In this document: positions 48,392 through 55,729 of the stretch, piece after piece
Layout: each line of letters starts with the position of its first letter
Position numbering within the stretch: the stretch's first letter is position 1
DNA from: an uncultured Roseburia sp.
GTDB taxonomy: Bacteria; Bacillota_A; Clostridia; Lachnospirales; Lachnospiraceae
Direction of reading: 5' to 3'
NCBI GenBank assembly: GCA_900753715.1
Contig: CAAEAE010000190.1
Location: forward strand, 16,104-80,103
DNA length: 64,000 nucleotides
Notes under the pieces: model-generated
Told to the model about the DNA's origin: nothing
The model's input: only the letters and a program-made list of their open reading frames with translations
Databases searched by the model: none
Position numbers and translations under genes: made by a program

Positions 48392-49498
48392 ATGAGAAGA
48401 AAAGAAATCGGTAAGTGGGTGCTTTTGGCACTTCTTGGGATTGGAATTTTTCAGATTTTTCTGCCGCAGCAGGAAATATCGACCGCCGAGCGGCGCAGGC
48501 TTGCAAAACGTCCGGAGATTTCCATTGTGGGCATAAAAGACGGCAGCTACGGAGAACAGCTAGAGGCGGGGCTTTTAGACCAGTTTCCGGGAAGAGAAGC
48601 ATTTCGGAGTATTTACGCCTTCGTGCAGCAGAAACTTCTTGGAAAATGGGACGTGGCAGATTATTATATCGTGGATCAGAATATTTCCAAACTTGATCCG
48701 GTGCTTGAGGAAAAGAATGTGATTCGGGCGGCAATACAATTTTCTGATATTTGTAGTAATTATTTCCCCGATGCGGACTGTTATTATGCCATTATCCCGG
48801 ATAAAAATTATTTTCTTGCGGAGGAAAACGGATATCCGGCGCTTGACTATGAGCGGTTGTCTGCGCTGATGAAGGAAAACTTCACAGCGGGGGATGAAAT
48901 TGTAATCGAAGACTTATTAGAGCTTACGGATTATTACCGGACGGACTTGCACTGGAGACAGGAGGAGCTTTTGGATGTGGCGGAAAAAATGATTTCTGTC
49001 ATGCAGCAGAAGGAAGAGACCGGACTTTTAAAAGGAAGCTTTCAGATGGCATCCGACCGCTTTTACGGCGGTTATGCGGGGGCATCCGGCTTTATGGTTA
49101 AACCCGATACACTATTTTATTATGAGAGTCCCATGCTTTCTAAAGTGAAAGTCTATGACTATGAGAAGCAGGAGGAGACAGGGATTTATGCGTTAGAAGC
49201 ACTGCAGGAGGATGCACTGACGGACCCCTACGACTTGTATTTAAACGGGGCAAGGGCGCTGCTTCGGCTGGAAAATCCGGAGGCGTTGAGTGAGAAAAAG
49301 CTTGTGATTTTCCGGGATTCTTTTACAAGCAGTCTGGCACCGCTTTTGGCAGAAGCATATTCGGAAATCATTCTGGTGGATTTGCGCTACGTTTCACTTT
49401 CCTATGCGATGGAGATTTTTGACACAGGAGACTATGATACCGTATTATTTTTATATCATACGGGCATGCTCAATCACAGTGAAACACTGCGCTTTTAA
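48392..49498 (+). CDS. DHHW family protein (AlgJ/AlgX-like acetyltransferase partner)
   Basis: A 368-residue protein with one N-terminal membrane anchor (residues 9-25) and a long extracytoplasmic domain. The start of the domain (STAERRRLAKRPEI, LEAGLLDQFPGREAFRSIYAF) and the TDLHWRQEE motif, the DHHW-type active-site segment, match the family related to alginate acetylation proteins AlgJ/AlgX. The late RDSFTSSLAPLLAE segment would hold the SGNH-type serine. It probably takes the acyl group delivered by the MBOAT protein and transfers it to a surface polymer. 18 bp after the MBOAT gene. Confidence 0.88.
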   Translation: MRRKEIGKWVLLALLGIGIFQIFLPQQEISTAERRRLAKRPEISIVGIKDGSYGEQLEAGLLDQFPGREAFRSIYAFVQQKLLGKWDVADYYIVDQNISKLDPVLEEKNVIRAAIQFSDICSNYFPDADCYYAIIPDKNYFLAEENGYPALDYERLSALMKENFTAGDEIVIEDLLELTDYYRTDLHWRQEELLDVAEKMISVMQQKEETGLLKGSFQMASDRFYGGYAGASGFMVKPDTLFYYESPMLSKVKVYDYEKQEETGIYALEALQEDALTDPYDLYLNGARALLRLENPEALSEKKLVIFRDSFTSSLAPLLAEAYSEIILVDLRYVSLSYAMEIFDTGDYDTVLFLYHTGMLNHSETLRF

Positions 49499-49516
49499 GG
49501 GCACATTTCCGCACTC

Positions 49517-49545
49517 TTGACAAATATTTTTCTCGAACGTATAAT
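49517..49545 (+). promoter_or_regulatory. Consensus sigma-A promoter of the Rrf2 gene
   Basis: TTGACA (49517-49522), 17-base spacer, TATAAT (49540-49545): a perfect match to the consensus, which suggests strong expression held down by a repressor. Confidence 0.88.
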
Positions 49546-49570
49546 AAATCATAGTTAATAGATAGGAATA
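49545..49570 (+). promoter_or_regulatory. Possible Rrf2/CymR-type operator
   Basis: TAAATCATAGTTAA (49545-49558) and AGATAGGAATA (49560-49570) match the two halves of the CymR consensus as I recall it (TAAWNCNNANWNNN and ANATNGGAATT), with one extra base between them. It overlaps the -10 and start region of the Rrf2 promoter. A weaker related sequence (AGTAACATACTAGGAAATA) follows the nifS-like promoter. Confidence 0.4.
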
Positions 49571-49624
49571 CAGAATAATTCGGGAAAACGGACTGTTCGC
49601 ATCCTAGCGGAAATGAGGATTAAA

Positions 49625-50059
49625 ATGAAAATTTCGACAAAGGGAAGATATGCACTGCGTCTGATGATAGACCTTGCCATTCACAATACAGGAGAACCAA
49701 TCAGCTTAAAGGACGTGGCAAGACGGCAGGAAATATCCGATAAATATTTAGAGCAGATTATTTCCATTCTGAATAAGGCAGGCTATGTAAAGAGCATCCG
49801 GGGGGCACAGGGTGGTTATATGTTAAAGAAAGACCCAAAAGATTACACGGTCGGCATGATTTTGCGTGTCACGGAGGGAAGTCTTGCTCCGGTAGAATGT
49901 GTGGAGGAAGGCATGGCAGAGTGTGAGCGCATGAACGAATGTGCGACGGTTTTAATCTGGCAGAAAATCAACGAGGCAGTCAACAATGTCGTTGACAATA
50001 TCACACTGGAAGATTTAGTGGAATGGCAGATGCAGAAATCGGACCAGTATGTGATCTAA
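49625..50059 (+). CDS. Rrf2 family transcriptional regulator (IscR/CymR-like)
   Basis: A 144-residue winged-helix regulator. The DNA-binding part is residues 1-70 (KGRYALRLMIDLAIH, SLKDVARRQEISDKYLEQIISILNKAGYVKS, RGAQGGY). Cysteines at 92, 100 and 106 lie in the loop where IscR binds its 2Fe-2S cluster, although the spacing CX7CX5C is longer than IscR's CX5CX5C, so Fe-S sensing is likely. GAGG six bases before ATG 49625 decides the start over ATG 49613. It precedes nifS- and nifU-like genes and is expected to control them and itself. Confidence 0.93.
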   Translation: MKISTKGRYALRLMIDLAIHNTGEPISLKDVARRQEISDKYLEQIISILNKAGYVKSIRGAQGGYMLKKDPKDYTVGMILRVTEGSLAPVECVEEGMAECERMNECATVLIWQKINEAVNNVVDNITLEDLVEWQMQKSDQYVI

Positions 50060-50099
50060 TAAAAATGGTGTATTTGTATAAAAACATAGTATCCATAGC

Positions 50100-50127
50100 T
50101 TGACAATAGGAAAGATTGGATTATAAT
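50100..50127 (+). promoter_or_regulatory. Promoter of the cysteine desulfurase gene
   Basis: TTGACA (50100-50105), 16-base spacer, TATAAT (50122-50127). So the desulfurase and scaffold genes have a promoter separate from the regulator gene. Confidence 0.8.
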
Positions 50128-50175
50128 ATTTATATCCGAGTAACATACTAGGAAATAAAGAAAAGAGGCACGGCA

Positions 50176-51357
50176 ATGAACAAATTGATTTATTTAGATA
50201 ATGCAGCTACTACCCAGGTTTATCCGGAAGTATTAGATGCAATGTTACCGTTTTTTACAGAGCATTATGGAAATCCTTCCGCAATCTATTCGCTTGCAGG
50301 AGAATCCAGAAAGGCTGTTGCAGATGCAAGAGCATCCCTTGCAGATCTGATTGGCGCAAAGACAGAAGAGATTTATTTTACCGGCGGCGGAAGCGAGTCC
50401 GATAACTGGGCACTTAAGGCAACTGCGGAAGCATATGCGTCCAAAGGAAAGCATATCATCACCACAACGATTGAACATCATGCAATCCTGCATACATGTG
50501 CCTATCTTGAGAAACACGGATATGAAGTGACCTATGTCAACGTTGACGGGAATGGTACGGTAAAACTCGATGAGTTAAAAGCAGCCATCCGTCCGGACAC
50601 CATCCTGATTTCTGTTATGGCAGCAAACAACGAGATTGGAACAATTCAGCCGCTCGAAGAGATTGGTGCCATCGCAAAAGAGCACGGAATTTTATTCCAC
50701 ACCGATGCGGTACAGGCATTCGGTCATATTCCGATTGATGTAGATGCAATGCACATTGATATGTTAAGCGCAAGCGGTCACAAAATCAACGGACCAAAGG
50801 GAATCGGTGTCATGTATATCCGCAAGGGTGTTAAAATCCAGTCCTTTATCCACGGTGGCGCACAGGAGCGCAAGCGTCGCGCAGGTACGTTAAATGTGCC
50901 GGGAATCGTAGGATTCGGCACCGCAGCAAAGCTTGCCAAAGAGCATATGAAAGAGCGCATGGAGTATGAGAGCAAGCTCAGAGACCATCTGATTGACCGT
51001 GTGTTAAAAGAGATTCCTTATACCAGATTAAACGGAGACCCGGTAAAACGTCTGCCGAACAATGCAAACTTCTGCTTCCGTTTTATTGAGGGAGAGTCCA
51101 TGCTGATTTTACTTGACCAGAAGGGCATCTGCGGTTCCAGCGGTTCCGCCTGCACATCCGGTTCCTTAGACCCGTCCCATGTGCTGCTTGCCATCGGACT
51201 TCCGCACGAAATTGCGCATGGTTCCCTGCGTCTGACCCTGTCAGAGAAGACCACCATGGAAGAGATTGATTATACTGTAGACGAGCTGAAAAAGATTATT
51301 GAGCGCCTGCGCAGCATGTCACCGCTTTATGAGGATTTTGTCAAGAAACAGAACTAA
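50176..51357 (+). CDS. nifS: Cysteine desulfurase, NifS/IscS type
   Basis: A 393-residue PLP enzyme that removes sulfur from cysteine for Fe-S cluster assembly. Visible features are YLDNAATTQVYPEVLDAM at the N-terminus, TTIEHHAILHTC, FHTDAVQAFGHIPIDV, the PLP lysine K203 in SASGHKINGPKG, and the catalytic Cys326 in GSSGSACTSGS, a long-loop class I desulfurase. The gene lies between the Rrf2 regulator and a NifU-like scaffold gene, a compact clostridial ISC operon with no iscA, hscA or ferredoxin genes. Confidence 0.95.
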   Translation: MNKLIYLDNAATTQVYPEVLDAMLPFFTEHYGNPSAIYSLAGESRKAVADARASLADLIGAKTEEIYFTGGGSESDNWALKATAEAYASKGKHIITTTIEHHAILHTCAYLEKHGYEVTYVNVDGNGTVKLDELKAAIRPDTILISVMAANNEIGTIQPLEEIGAIAKEHGILFHTDAVQAFGHIPIDVDAMHIDMLSASGHKINGPKGIGVMYIRKGVKIQSFIHGGAQERKRRAGTLNVPGIVGFGTAAKLAKEHMKERMEYESKLRDHLIDRVLKEIPYTRLNGDPVKRLPNNANFCFRFIEGESMLILLDQKGICGSSGSACTSGSLDPSHVLLAIGLPHEIAHGSLRLTLSEKTTMEEIDYTVDELKKIIERLRSMSPLYEDFVKKQN

Positions 51358-51394
51358 GTGGACAAGATGTCAGGTGAGAAAGGAACGATAGAGT

Positions 51395-51832
51395 ATGTAT
51401 AGCGAAAAAGTAATGGATCATTTTAATCATCCTAGAAATGTAGGAGAAATGGAAAACCCAAGTGGTGTTGGAACGGTTGGAAATGCAAAATGTGGAGATA
51501 TCATGCGTATGTATCTCGACATTGATGATAACGGAATTATTCAGGAGGCAAAGTTTAAAACCTTCGGCTGTGGCGCCGCAGTGGCTACCAGCAGTATGGC
51601 AACAGAGCTTGTAAAGGGAAAAACTGTCCAGGAAGCACTTGAGGTTACCAACAAGGCAGTGATGGAAGCGCTTGACGGACTTCCACCGGTAAAGGTACAC
51701 TGCTCCCTGTTAGCAGAGGAAGCAATTCATGCGGCTTTGTGGGATTACGCAGAAAAAAATAATATCAAGATTGAAGGACTTGAGCGTCCGGTGAATGATA
51801 TCAGTGAGAAGGAAGAAGAGGAGGAATATTAA
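51395..51832 (+). CDS. nifU: Fe-S cluster assembly scaffold protein, NifU/IscU type
   Basis: A 145-residue scaffold with the N-terminal NifU domain only. The cluster ligands are Cys33 with Asp35 (NAKCGD), Cys59 (FGCGAA) and Cys103 (VHCSLL). The C-terminal tail is acidic (EKEEEEEY). It receives sulfur from the desulfurase encoded 37 bp upstream. AGGAACG precedes the ATG. A terminator follows. Confidence 0.95.
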   Translation: MYSEKVMDHFNHPRNVGEMENPSGVGTVGNAKCGDIMRMYLDIDDNGIIQEAKFKTFGCGAAVATSSMATELVKGKTVQEALEVTNKAVMEALDGLPPVKVHCSLLAEEAIHAALWDYAEKNNIKIEGLERPVNDISEKEEEEEY

Positions 51833-51867
51833 TTCCGCTTCCGAAATTCCCAATCTCATTTGAAAAG

Positions 51868-51900
51868 GGCTGCTGCCAGAAATGGCGGCAGTCTTTTTTT
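51868..51900 (+). terminator. Rho-independent terminator after nifU
   Basis: GGCTGCTGCC pairs with GGCGGCAGTC (two G-U type pairs) around AGAAAT, followed by seven Ts (51894-51900). Confidence 0.88.
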
Positions 51901-51940
51901 GTGGGAAAATTCTCTGGGAGTTCCTATGAAAAAAGCAAGC
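51901..51940 (+). repeat. Dispersed hairpin repeat, copy B
   Basis: GTGGGAAAATTCTCTGGGAG followed by TTCCTATGAAAAAAGCAAGC, about 80 percent identical to the copy at 35673-35711. It starts at the last T of the nifU terminator. The following bases to 52085 are AT-rich with no further feature I can support. Confidence 0.6.
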
Positions 51941-52085
51941 CTGCAAAAAAAAATTTTCAAAACCGTGCAACCAAATTGCCGCAGATGACGTCTTATAGAG
52001 GGAACGGAAAGCAGGATTTGTCATTCATCATTTATATATGTTATGATGGGAAAAGGAAATACGGTAAGGAGAGGGACAAATACAT

Positions 52086-52643
52086 ATGGAAGACAGCAAA
52101 ATTGTAGATTTATATTGGGAGCGCAACGAGGCGGCAATTGGTCACTCGGCAGAAAAGTACGGAAGGTACTGCCTTAAGATTGCATCGAATATCGTGAGGG
52201 ATAAGGAAGACTGTGAGGAGTGTGTCAATGATACCTGGCTTAAGGCGTGGAATGCCATGCCGACAGAGCGCCCGGAAATCTTATCGGCGTTTTTAGGAGC
52301 CATCACACGAAACCTGTCGCTTGACTGTTACCGCAGAAAGCACCGCAAAAAGAGGGGGAACGGAGAAACGGAACTGGTTTATGAAGAATTAGAAGAATGT
52401 ATCGGTCATAACAGTCCGGAGCATGAGGTGGATGCAAAACTGCTTGGAGAGTGTATCAATCGTTTTCTGGAAGAAACAGAAAAAGAAAACAGAATTATAT
52501 TTGTAAGAAGATACTGGTATATGGATTCCATCCAGTCGATAGCGGATAAATGCTGCGTGAGTGAGAGCAAGGTAAAATCCGCACTGTTTCGCACCAGACA
52601 GAGACTGAAGACATTTTTGCAGCAGGAGGGATATGAAGTATGA
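52086..52643 (+). CDS. ECF-like sigma-70 family RNA polymerase sigma factor
   Basis: A 185-residue sigma factor with only regions 2 and 4. Region 2 is DKEDCEECVNDTWLKAWNAMP with the AFLGAITRNLSLDCYRRKHRKK helix; region 4 is the C-terminal helix-turn-helix SIQSIADKCCVSESKVKSALFRTRQRL. AAGGAGAGGG lies upstream. The next gene starts inside its stop codon (ATGA overlap) and encodes a single-helix membrane protein, the usual arrangement for a sigma factor and its membrane regulator. The target promoters are unknown. Confidence 0.9.
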   Translation: MEDSKIVDLYWERNEAAIGHSAEKYGRYCLKIASNIVRDKEDCEECVNDTWLKAWNAMPTERPEILSAFLGAITRNLSLDCYRRKHRKKRGNGETELVYEELEECIGHNSPEHEVDAKLLGECINRFLEETEKENRIIFVRRYWYMDSIQSIADKCCVSESKVKSALFRTRQRLKTFLQQEGYEV

Positions 52644-53521
52644 GACTCGATGATTTGATGGATGCAATTGGAAAAATTGACTTGCGGTTTGTAAAGGAAG
52701 CGGAGGATGCGTCTGATTATGGAAATGAAGAAAAAGATCAGGCTTCCCCAAAGAAGATGTTTAAGTTTGTCAGAAGAAATCGTATCTTAACGGCGGCAGC
52801 GTGTCTTGCCATTATTCTTGTTGGAGGAAGTTCGGCGTTTCTTCTGACATTCCGCTGTGGTTCTTCGCAAAAGAGCGCTGATATGACGGGAGCAGTAGAA
52901 GAGGCAAAAAATGATGCTTACGAGGAAAATGCGGCAGAGAATAATGCCGCAGATGCCAGTTCGCCAGACAGTGGTGCAGATACAGGTGGCGGACAGACGG
53001 ATACGGAGGGGGTTGCAGAGAGCGATGAGGCTCTTGCGGAAGAAATTCACATCAATGAAATAGACCAGGTGATTGGGACAGCCATCTGCATGGCACAGCC
53101 AAGTGGAATAAAAGAACTGACAGTAGAGGAAGCGGAAGCCTATTATGGCGTGCGTCTGATGCCGCAGACAATCTCGGAGGGCTTAAGCTACGATGATACG
53201 CAGCCAATTCAGGTAGGATATACTTCGGATGGCACGGTAATGGATGACAACAATACGCTGCGATTTTTAGACGAGGACGGAACGGCGCGTATTAAGATTT
53301 CGGCACGCACGACAAATTCCGGTACTATTACGGAATTTGCATCGGACAGCCTGGAAACATCCGTCATTGGAGATACGACACTTACGATTGGTTACGATGC
53401 TTCCGGGGACGGATATTACCTTGCAATCTATGAGAAGGCAGGGACAACTGTGACGGTCGAGGGAATAGGAATCGGTGAGGATGAGATGCTTACTGTACTG
53501 CGGGCACTTTTGGCAGAATAG
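52640..53521 (+). CDS. Membrane protein coupled to the sigma factor, putative anti-sigma factor
   Basis: A 293-residue protein. Residues 1-48 are cytoplasmic, residues 50-68 a membrane helix (ILTAAACLAIILVGGSSAFLL), residues 75-135 an acidic low-complexity linker (NNAADASSPDSGADTGGG), and residues 138-293 an extracytoplasmic beta-rich domain (AQPSGIKELTVEEAEAYYGV, LTIGYDASGDGYYLAIYEKAG). I do not recognise a named anti-sigma domain; the role is inferred from the four-base overlap with the sigma factor gene and the topology. Confidence 0.75.
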   Translation: MRLDDLMDAIGKIDLRFVKEAEDASDYGNEEKDQASPKKMFKFVRRNRILTAAACLAIILVGGSSAFLLTFRCGSSQKSADMTGAVEEAKNDAYEENAAENNAADASSPDSGADTGGGQTDTEGVAESDEALAEEIHINEIDQVIGTAICMAQPSGIKELTVEEAEAYYGVRLMPQTISEGLSYDDTQPIQVGYTSDGTVMDDNNTLRFLDEDGTARIKISARTTNSGTITEFASDSLETSVIGDTTLTIGYDASGDGYYLAIYEKAGTTVTVEGIGIGEDEMLTVLRALLAE

Positions 53522-53584
53522 AAGGAAGTTATGGTATTGAAATTGATGTCAGGTCGTTGCCTTTTTGGGGGAAGCTGGGTATAA

Positions 53585-54072
53585 CATACTGAAAGACCAC
53601 AGTATGAAAGGAAAGCGAGCCTGATTTTGATTGTATCCGGCATTATTTCAACGGTTGGATATTTATCGCCGCTGCCAGACGCAAAGAAAGCCCTGGTTTT
53701 GGTATTTCCACCTGCAATCGGAACACTGTTTTATTCCTGGACATTTGGCGGAAATTTCATTCCATATCTTGCAAATTTTGTACTTTTAGCGATGACAACA
53801 TCGTACTTTATTGAGTCTGTCATTATTTATTTTGCAATTCCTTTTACGGCAATTTCGATTATTTTATGATTTTCGGCCCGGAAACCATTGCCGGAAGTGA
53901 ATACACAATGGCAGGAGTTATCACAAGAATTTTTCTGTTTGCAGTGACAGCGGTTTTCAAGGGAAATGATGCAGTTGTGACAGCGAAAAATGCTATCCTT
54001 TCGATGGAAGAAACGGTCAAGACTGCAAGAGAATCTACGGATTCACTGCTGACGGAAATGAGCCGCAACTGA
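53585..54072 (+). pseudogene. Frame-broken remnant of a multi-pass membrane, chemoreceptor-like protein
   Basis: Two consecutive reading pieces appear to belong together. The first (open from 53585 in frame with TTG 53627, ending at 53869) codes several membrane helices (FPPAIGTLFYSW, TTSYFIESVIIYFAIPFTA). The second (53866-54072, another frame) continues with FGPETIAGSEYTMAGVITRIF and ends in a coiled-coil-like NAILSMEETVKTARESTDSL. One extra T in the TTTT at 53862-53865 would join them. The whole lacks a start with a ribosome binding site and the signalling domain that a methyl-accepting chemotaxis protein would have. The chemoreceptor identity is inferred from weak resemblance. Confidence 0.55.
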
Positions 54073-54176
54073 TGAGGCAAGCCGCATCGTCGGAGAAGAG
54101 ACCATAATGAAATATTATGGATGAAACACTTTGGTATAACTTTAAGGCATGATGAATATAAGCCCTCAGAATAATC

Positions 54177-54205
54177 TTGACACTCAAAAAAGAAAGTATC
54201 ATAAT
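54177..54205 (+). promoter_or_regulatory. Promoter of ilvE
   Basis: TTGACA (54177-54182), 17-base spacer, CATAAT (54200-54205). Transcription should start near 54212, leaving a leader of about 70 bases. Confidence 0.78.
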
Positions 54206-54281
54206 GTGTGTCAGAGAATTTGAGATGGCGGTCAGAGACGAGATGAAAAGGTGCTGCCACAACGAGAATGGAGGATTCGTT

Positions 54282-55346
54282 ATGGATATCAGATTTGTAA
54301 AAAGAGATGTTTTAAAAGAGAAACCGAATCAGAAGGCATTGGGCTTTGGAAAATATATGACAGACTATATGTTTGTTATGGACTGGACAAAGGACGAGGG
54401 CTGGAAGGATGCAAGAATCGTGCCGGAAGGACCAATCACGATGGAGCCGTCCTGCGTTACCCTGCATTATGCACAGGAGACTTTTGAAGGTTTAAAGGCC
54501 TACCGTACCGCAGAGGGAAAGATTCAGTTATTCCGTCCGGAAATGAACGCAAAGAGAATGATTAATTCCAACGCAAGACTTTGTATGCCGGAATTTCCGG
54601 TAGATATGTTTGTAGATGCGGTAAAGGCACTTGTAAAAGTGGAAGAGGACTGGGTTCCGTCCGAACCGAACACTTCTCTTTACATCCGCCCGTTTATGTT
54701 TGCAACGGAGGCTGCACTTGGCGTACATATGGCAAGCGCTTACAAATTTATGATTATCTGCTGCCCGGTAGGAAATTACTATGCAGAAGGTCTTAACCCG
54801 GTGAAGATTCTCGTAGAGGATGAACTGGTACGTGCAGTAAAAGGTGGAACCGGTTTCACTAAATGCGGCGGTAACTACGCAGGTTCTATTTTAGGACAGG
54901 TTAAGGCAGAGAAGATGGGATATTCCCAGGTATTGTGGTTAGACGGTGAGCACCGCAAATATGTAGAGGAAGTTGGAACCATGAACATCATGTTCAAGAT
55001 TGCCGGTGAAATCTACACCGCACCGATTGAAGGAACCGTTCTTCCGGGTGTTACCAGAGATTCCATGATTCATCTGCTCCGTGACTGGGGTTACAAGGTA
55101 AATGAGACCAGACTTTCCGTAGATGATTTGATGAAAGCCGGACATGACGGTACACTCGAAGAAGTATTCGGAACCGGTACAGCAGCCGTTATCTCTCCGG
55201 TTGGCGAGCTTCGCTACAAGGATGATGTCGTAACCATCAATGATTTCCAGATTGGTGAACTGACCCAGAAGTTATATGATACCTTAACCGGTATCCAATG
55301 GGGAAGACTTGAAGATAAGTACGGCTGGACCGTAGAAGTAAAATAA
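54282..55346 (+). CDS. ilvE: Branched-chain amino acid aminotransferase
   Basis: A 354-residue fold-type IV PLP aminotransferase making or degrading leucine, isoleucine and valine. It has the family start FGKYMTDYMFVMDW, LHYAQETFEGLKAYR, LYIRPFMFATE, the PLP lysine K194 in GGTGFTKCGGNYAGS, and VEEVGTMNIMFK and EVFGTGTAAVISPVGEL near the end. The open frame extends upstream in frame, but ATG 54282 has GGAGG seven bases before it and gives the normal length. A terminator follows. Confidence 0.95.
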   Translation: MDIRFVKRDVLKEKPNQKALGFGKYMTDYMFVMDWTKDEGWKDARIVPEGPITMEPSCVTLHYAQETFEGLKAYRTAEGKIQLFRPEMNAKRMINSNARLCMPEFPVDMFVDAVKALVKVEEDWVPSEPNTSLYIRPFMFATEAALGVHMASAYKFMIICCPVGNYYAEGLNPVKILVEDELVRAVKGGTGFTKCGGNYAGSILGQVKAEKMGYSQVLWLDGEHRKYVEEVGTMNIMFKIAGEIYTAPIEGTVLPGVTRDSMIHLLRDWGYKVNETRLSVDDLMKAGHDGTLEEVFGTGTAAVISPVGELRYKDDVVTINDFQIGELTQKLYDTLTGIQWGRLEDKYGWTVEVK

Positions 55347-55352
55347 TGAAAT

Positions 55353-55408
55353 AAAAAAAGGCTCTCTTTATCGGAGGAAACTGGTTCGGTAAAGAGAGTT
55401 TTCTTTTT
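55353..55408 (+). terminator. Rho-independent terminator after ilvE
   Basis: CTCTCTTTATCG pairs with CGGTAAAGAGAG (one mismatch) across GAGGAAACTGGTT, followed by TTTTCTTTTT. Confidence 0.85.
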
Positions 55409-55423
55409 CCGGCAAATGACAAC

Positions 55424-55452
55424 TGGACTTTTTGGTCATATCATAGTATAGT
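55424..55452 (+). promoter_or_regulatory. Likely promoter of the glmS leader
   Basis: TGGACT (55424-55429), 17-base spacer, TATAGT (55447-55452). It lies about 80 bases before the ribozyme. Confidence 0.5.
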
Positions 55453-55530
55453 AATACCGTTGAAGCGTACCTTGAAAACAGAATAGATTGTATGTTCAGA
55501 CATACGGTTCCCCTGACAGCAGATAAATTT

Positions 55531-55690
55531 TCCAAAAGCGCCATGCACCTGCCTTCTGGCAGGTTGACGAGGAGAAAGGTGATCGAAAATTCGGCGGATG
55601 CCTTTCCGTACCTTCCAGTGCGTCAGAGACCGGCAAATATGCGGGTGACTGCAAAACAAATACGGGCTCATGGAACAAAACGTTAGAAGA
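55531..55690 (+). ncRNA. glmS ribozyme (glucosamine-6-phosphate activated)
   Basis: The conserved core is plain: AAAAGCGCC (cleavage expected between A55537 and G55538), the P2 hairpin CCTGCCTTCTGGCAGG, TTGACGAGGAGAAAGG, TGATCGAAAATTCGGCGGA, then TGCCTTTCC, and the P3/P4 part with GACTGCAAAACAAATACGGG. When glucosamine-6-phosphate is abundant the RNA cleaves itself and the glmS message is degraded. Ends of the element are approximate. Confidence 0.95.
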
Positions 55691-55729
55691 AAAGTCGACT
55701 GAGATAGATAGAAAGAATGAGGAAAATTT

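Noticed and set aside
55492..55686. A 64-codon frame before glmS
   Set aside because: It lies exactly on the glmS ribozyme.
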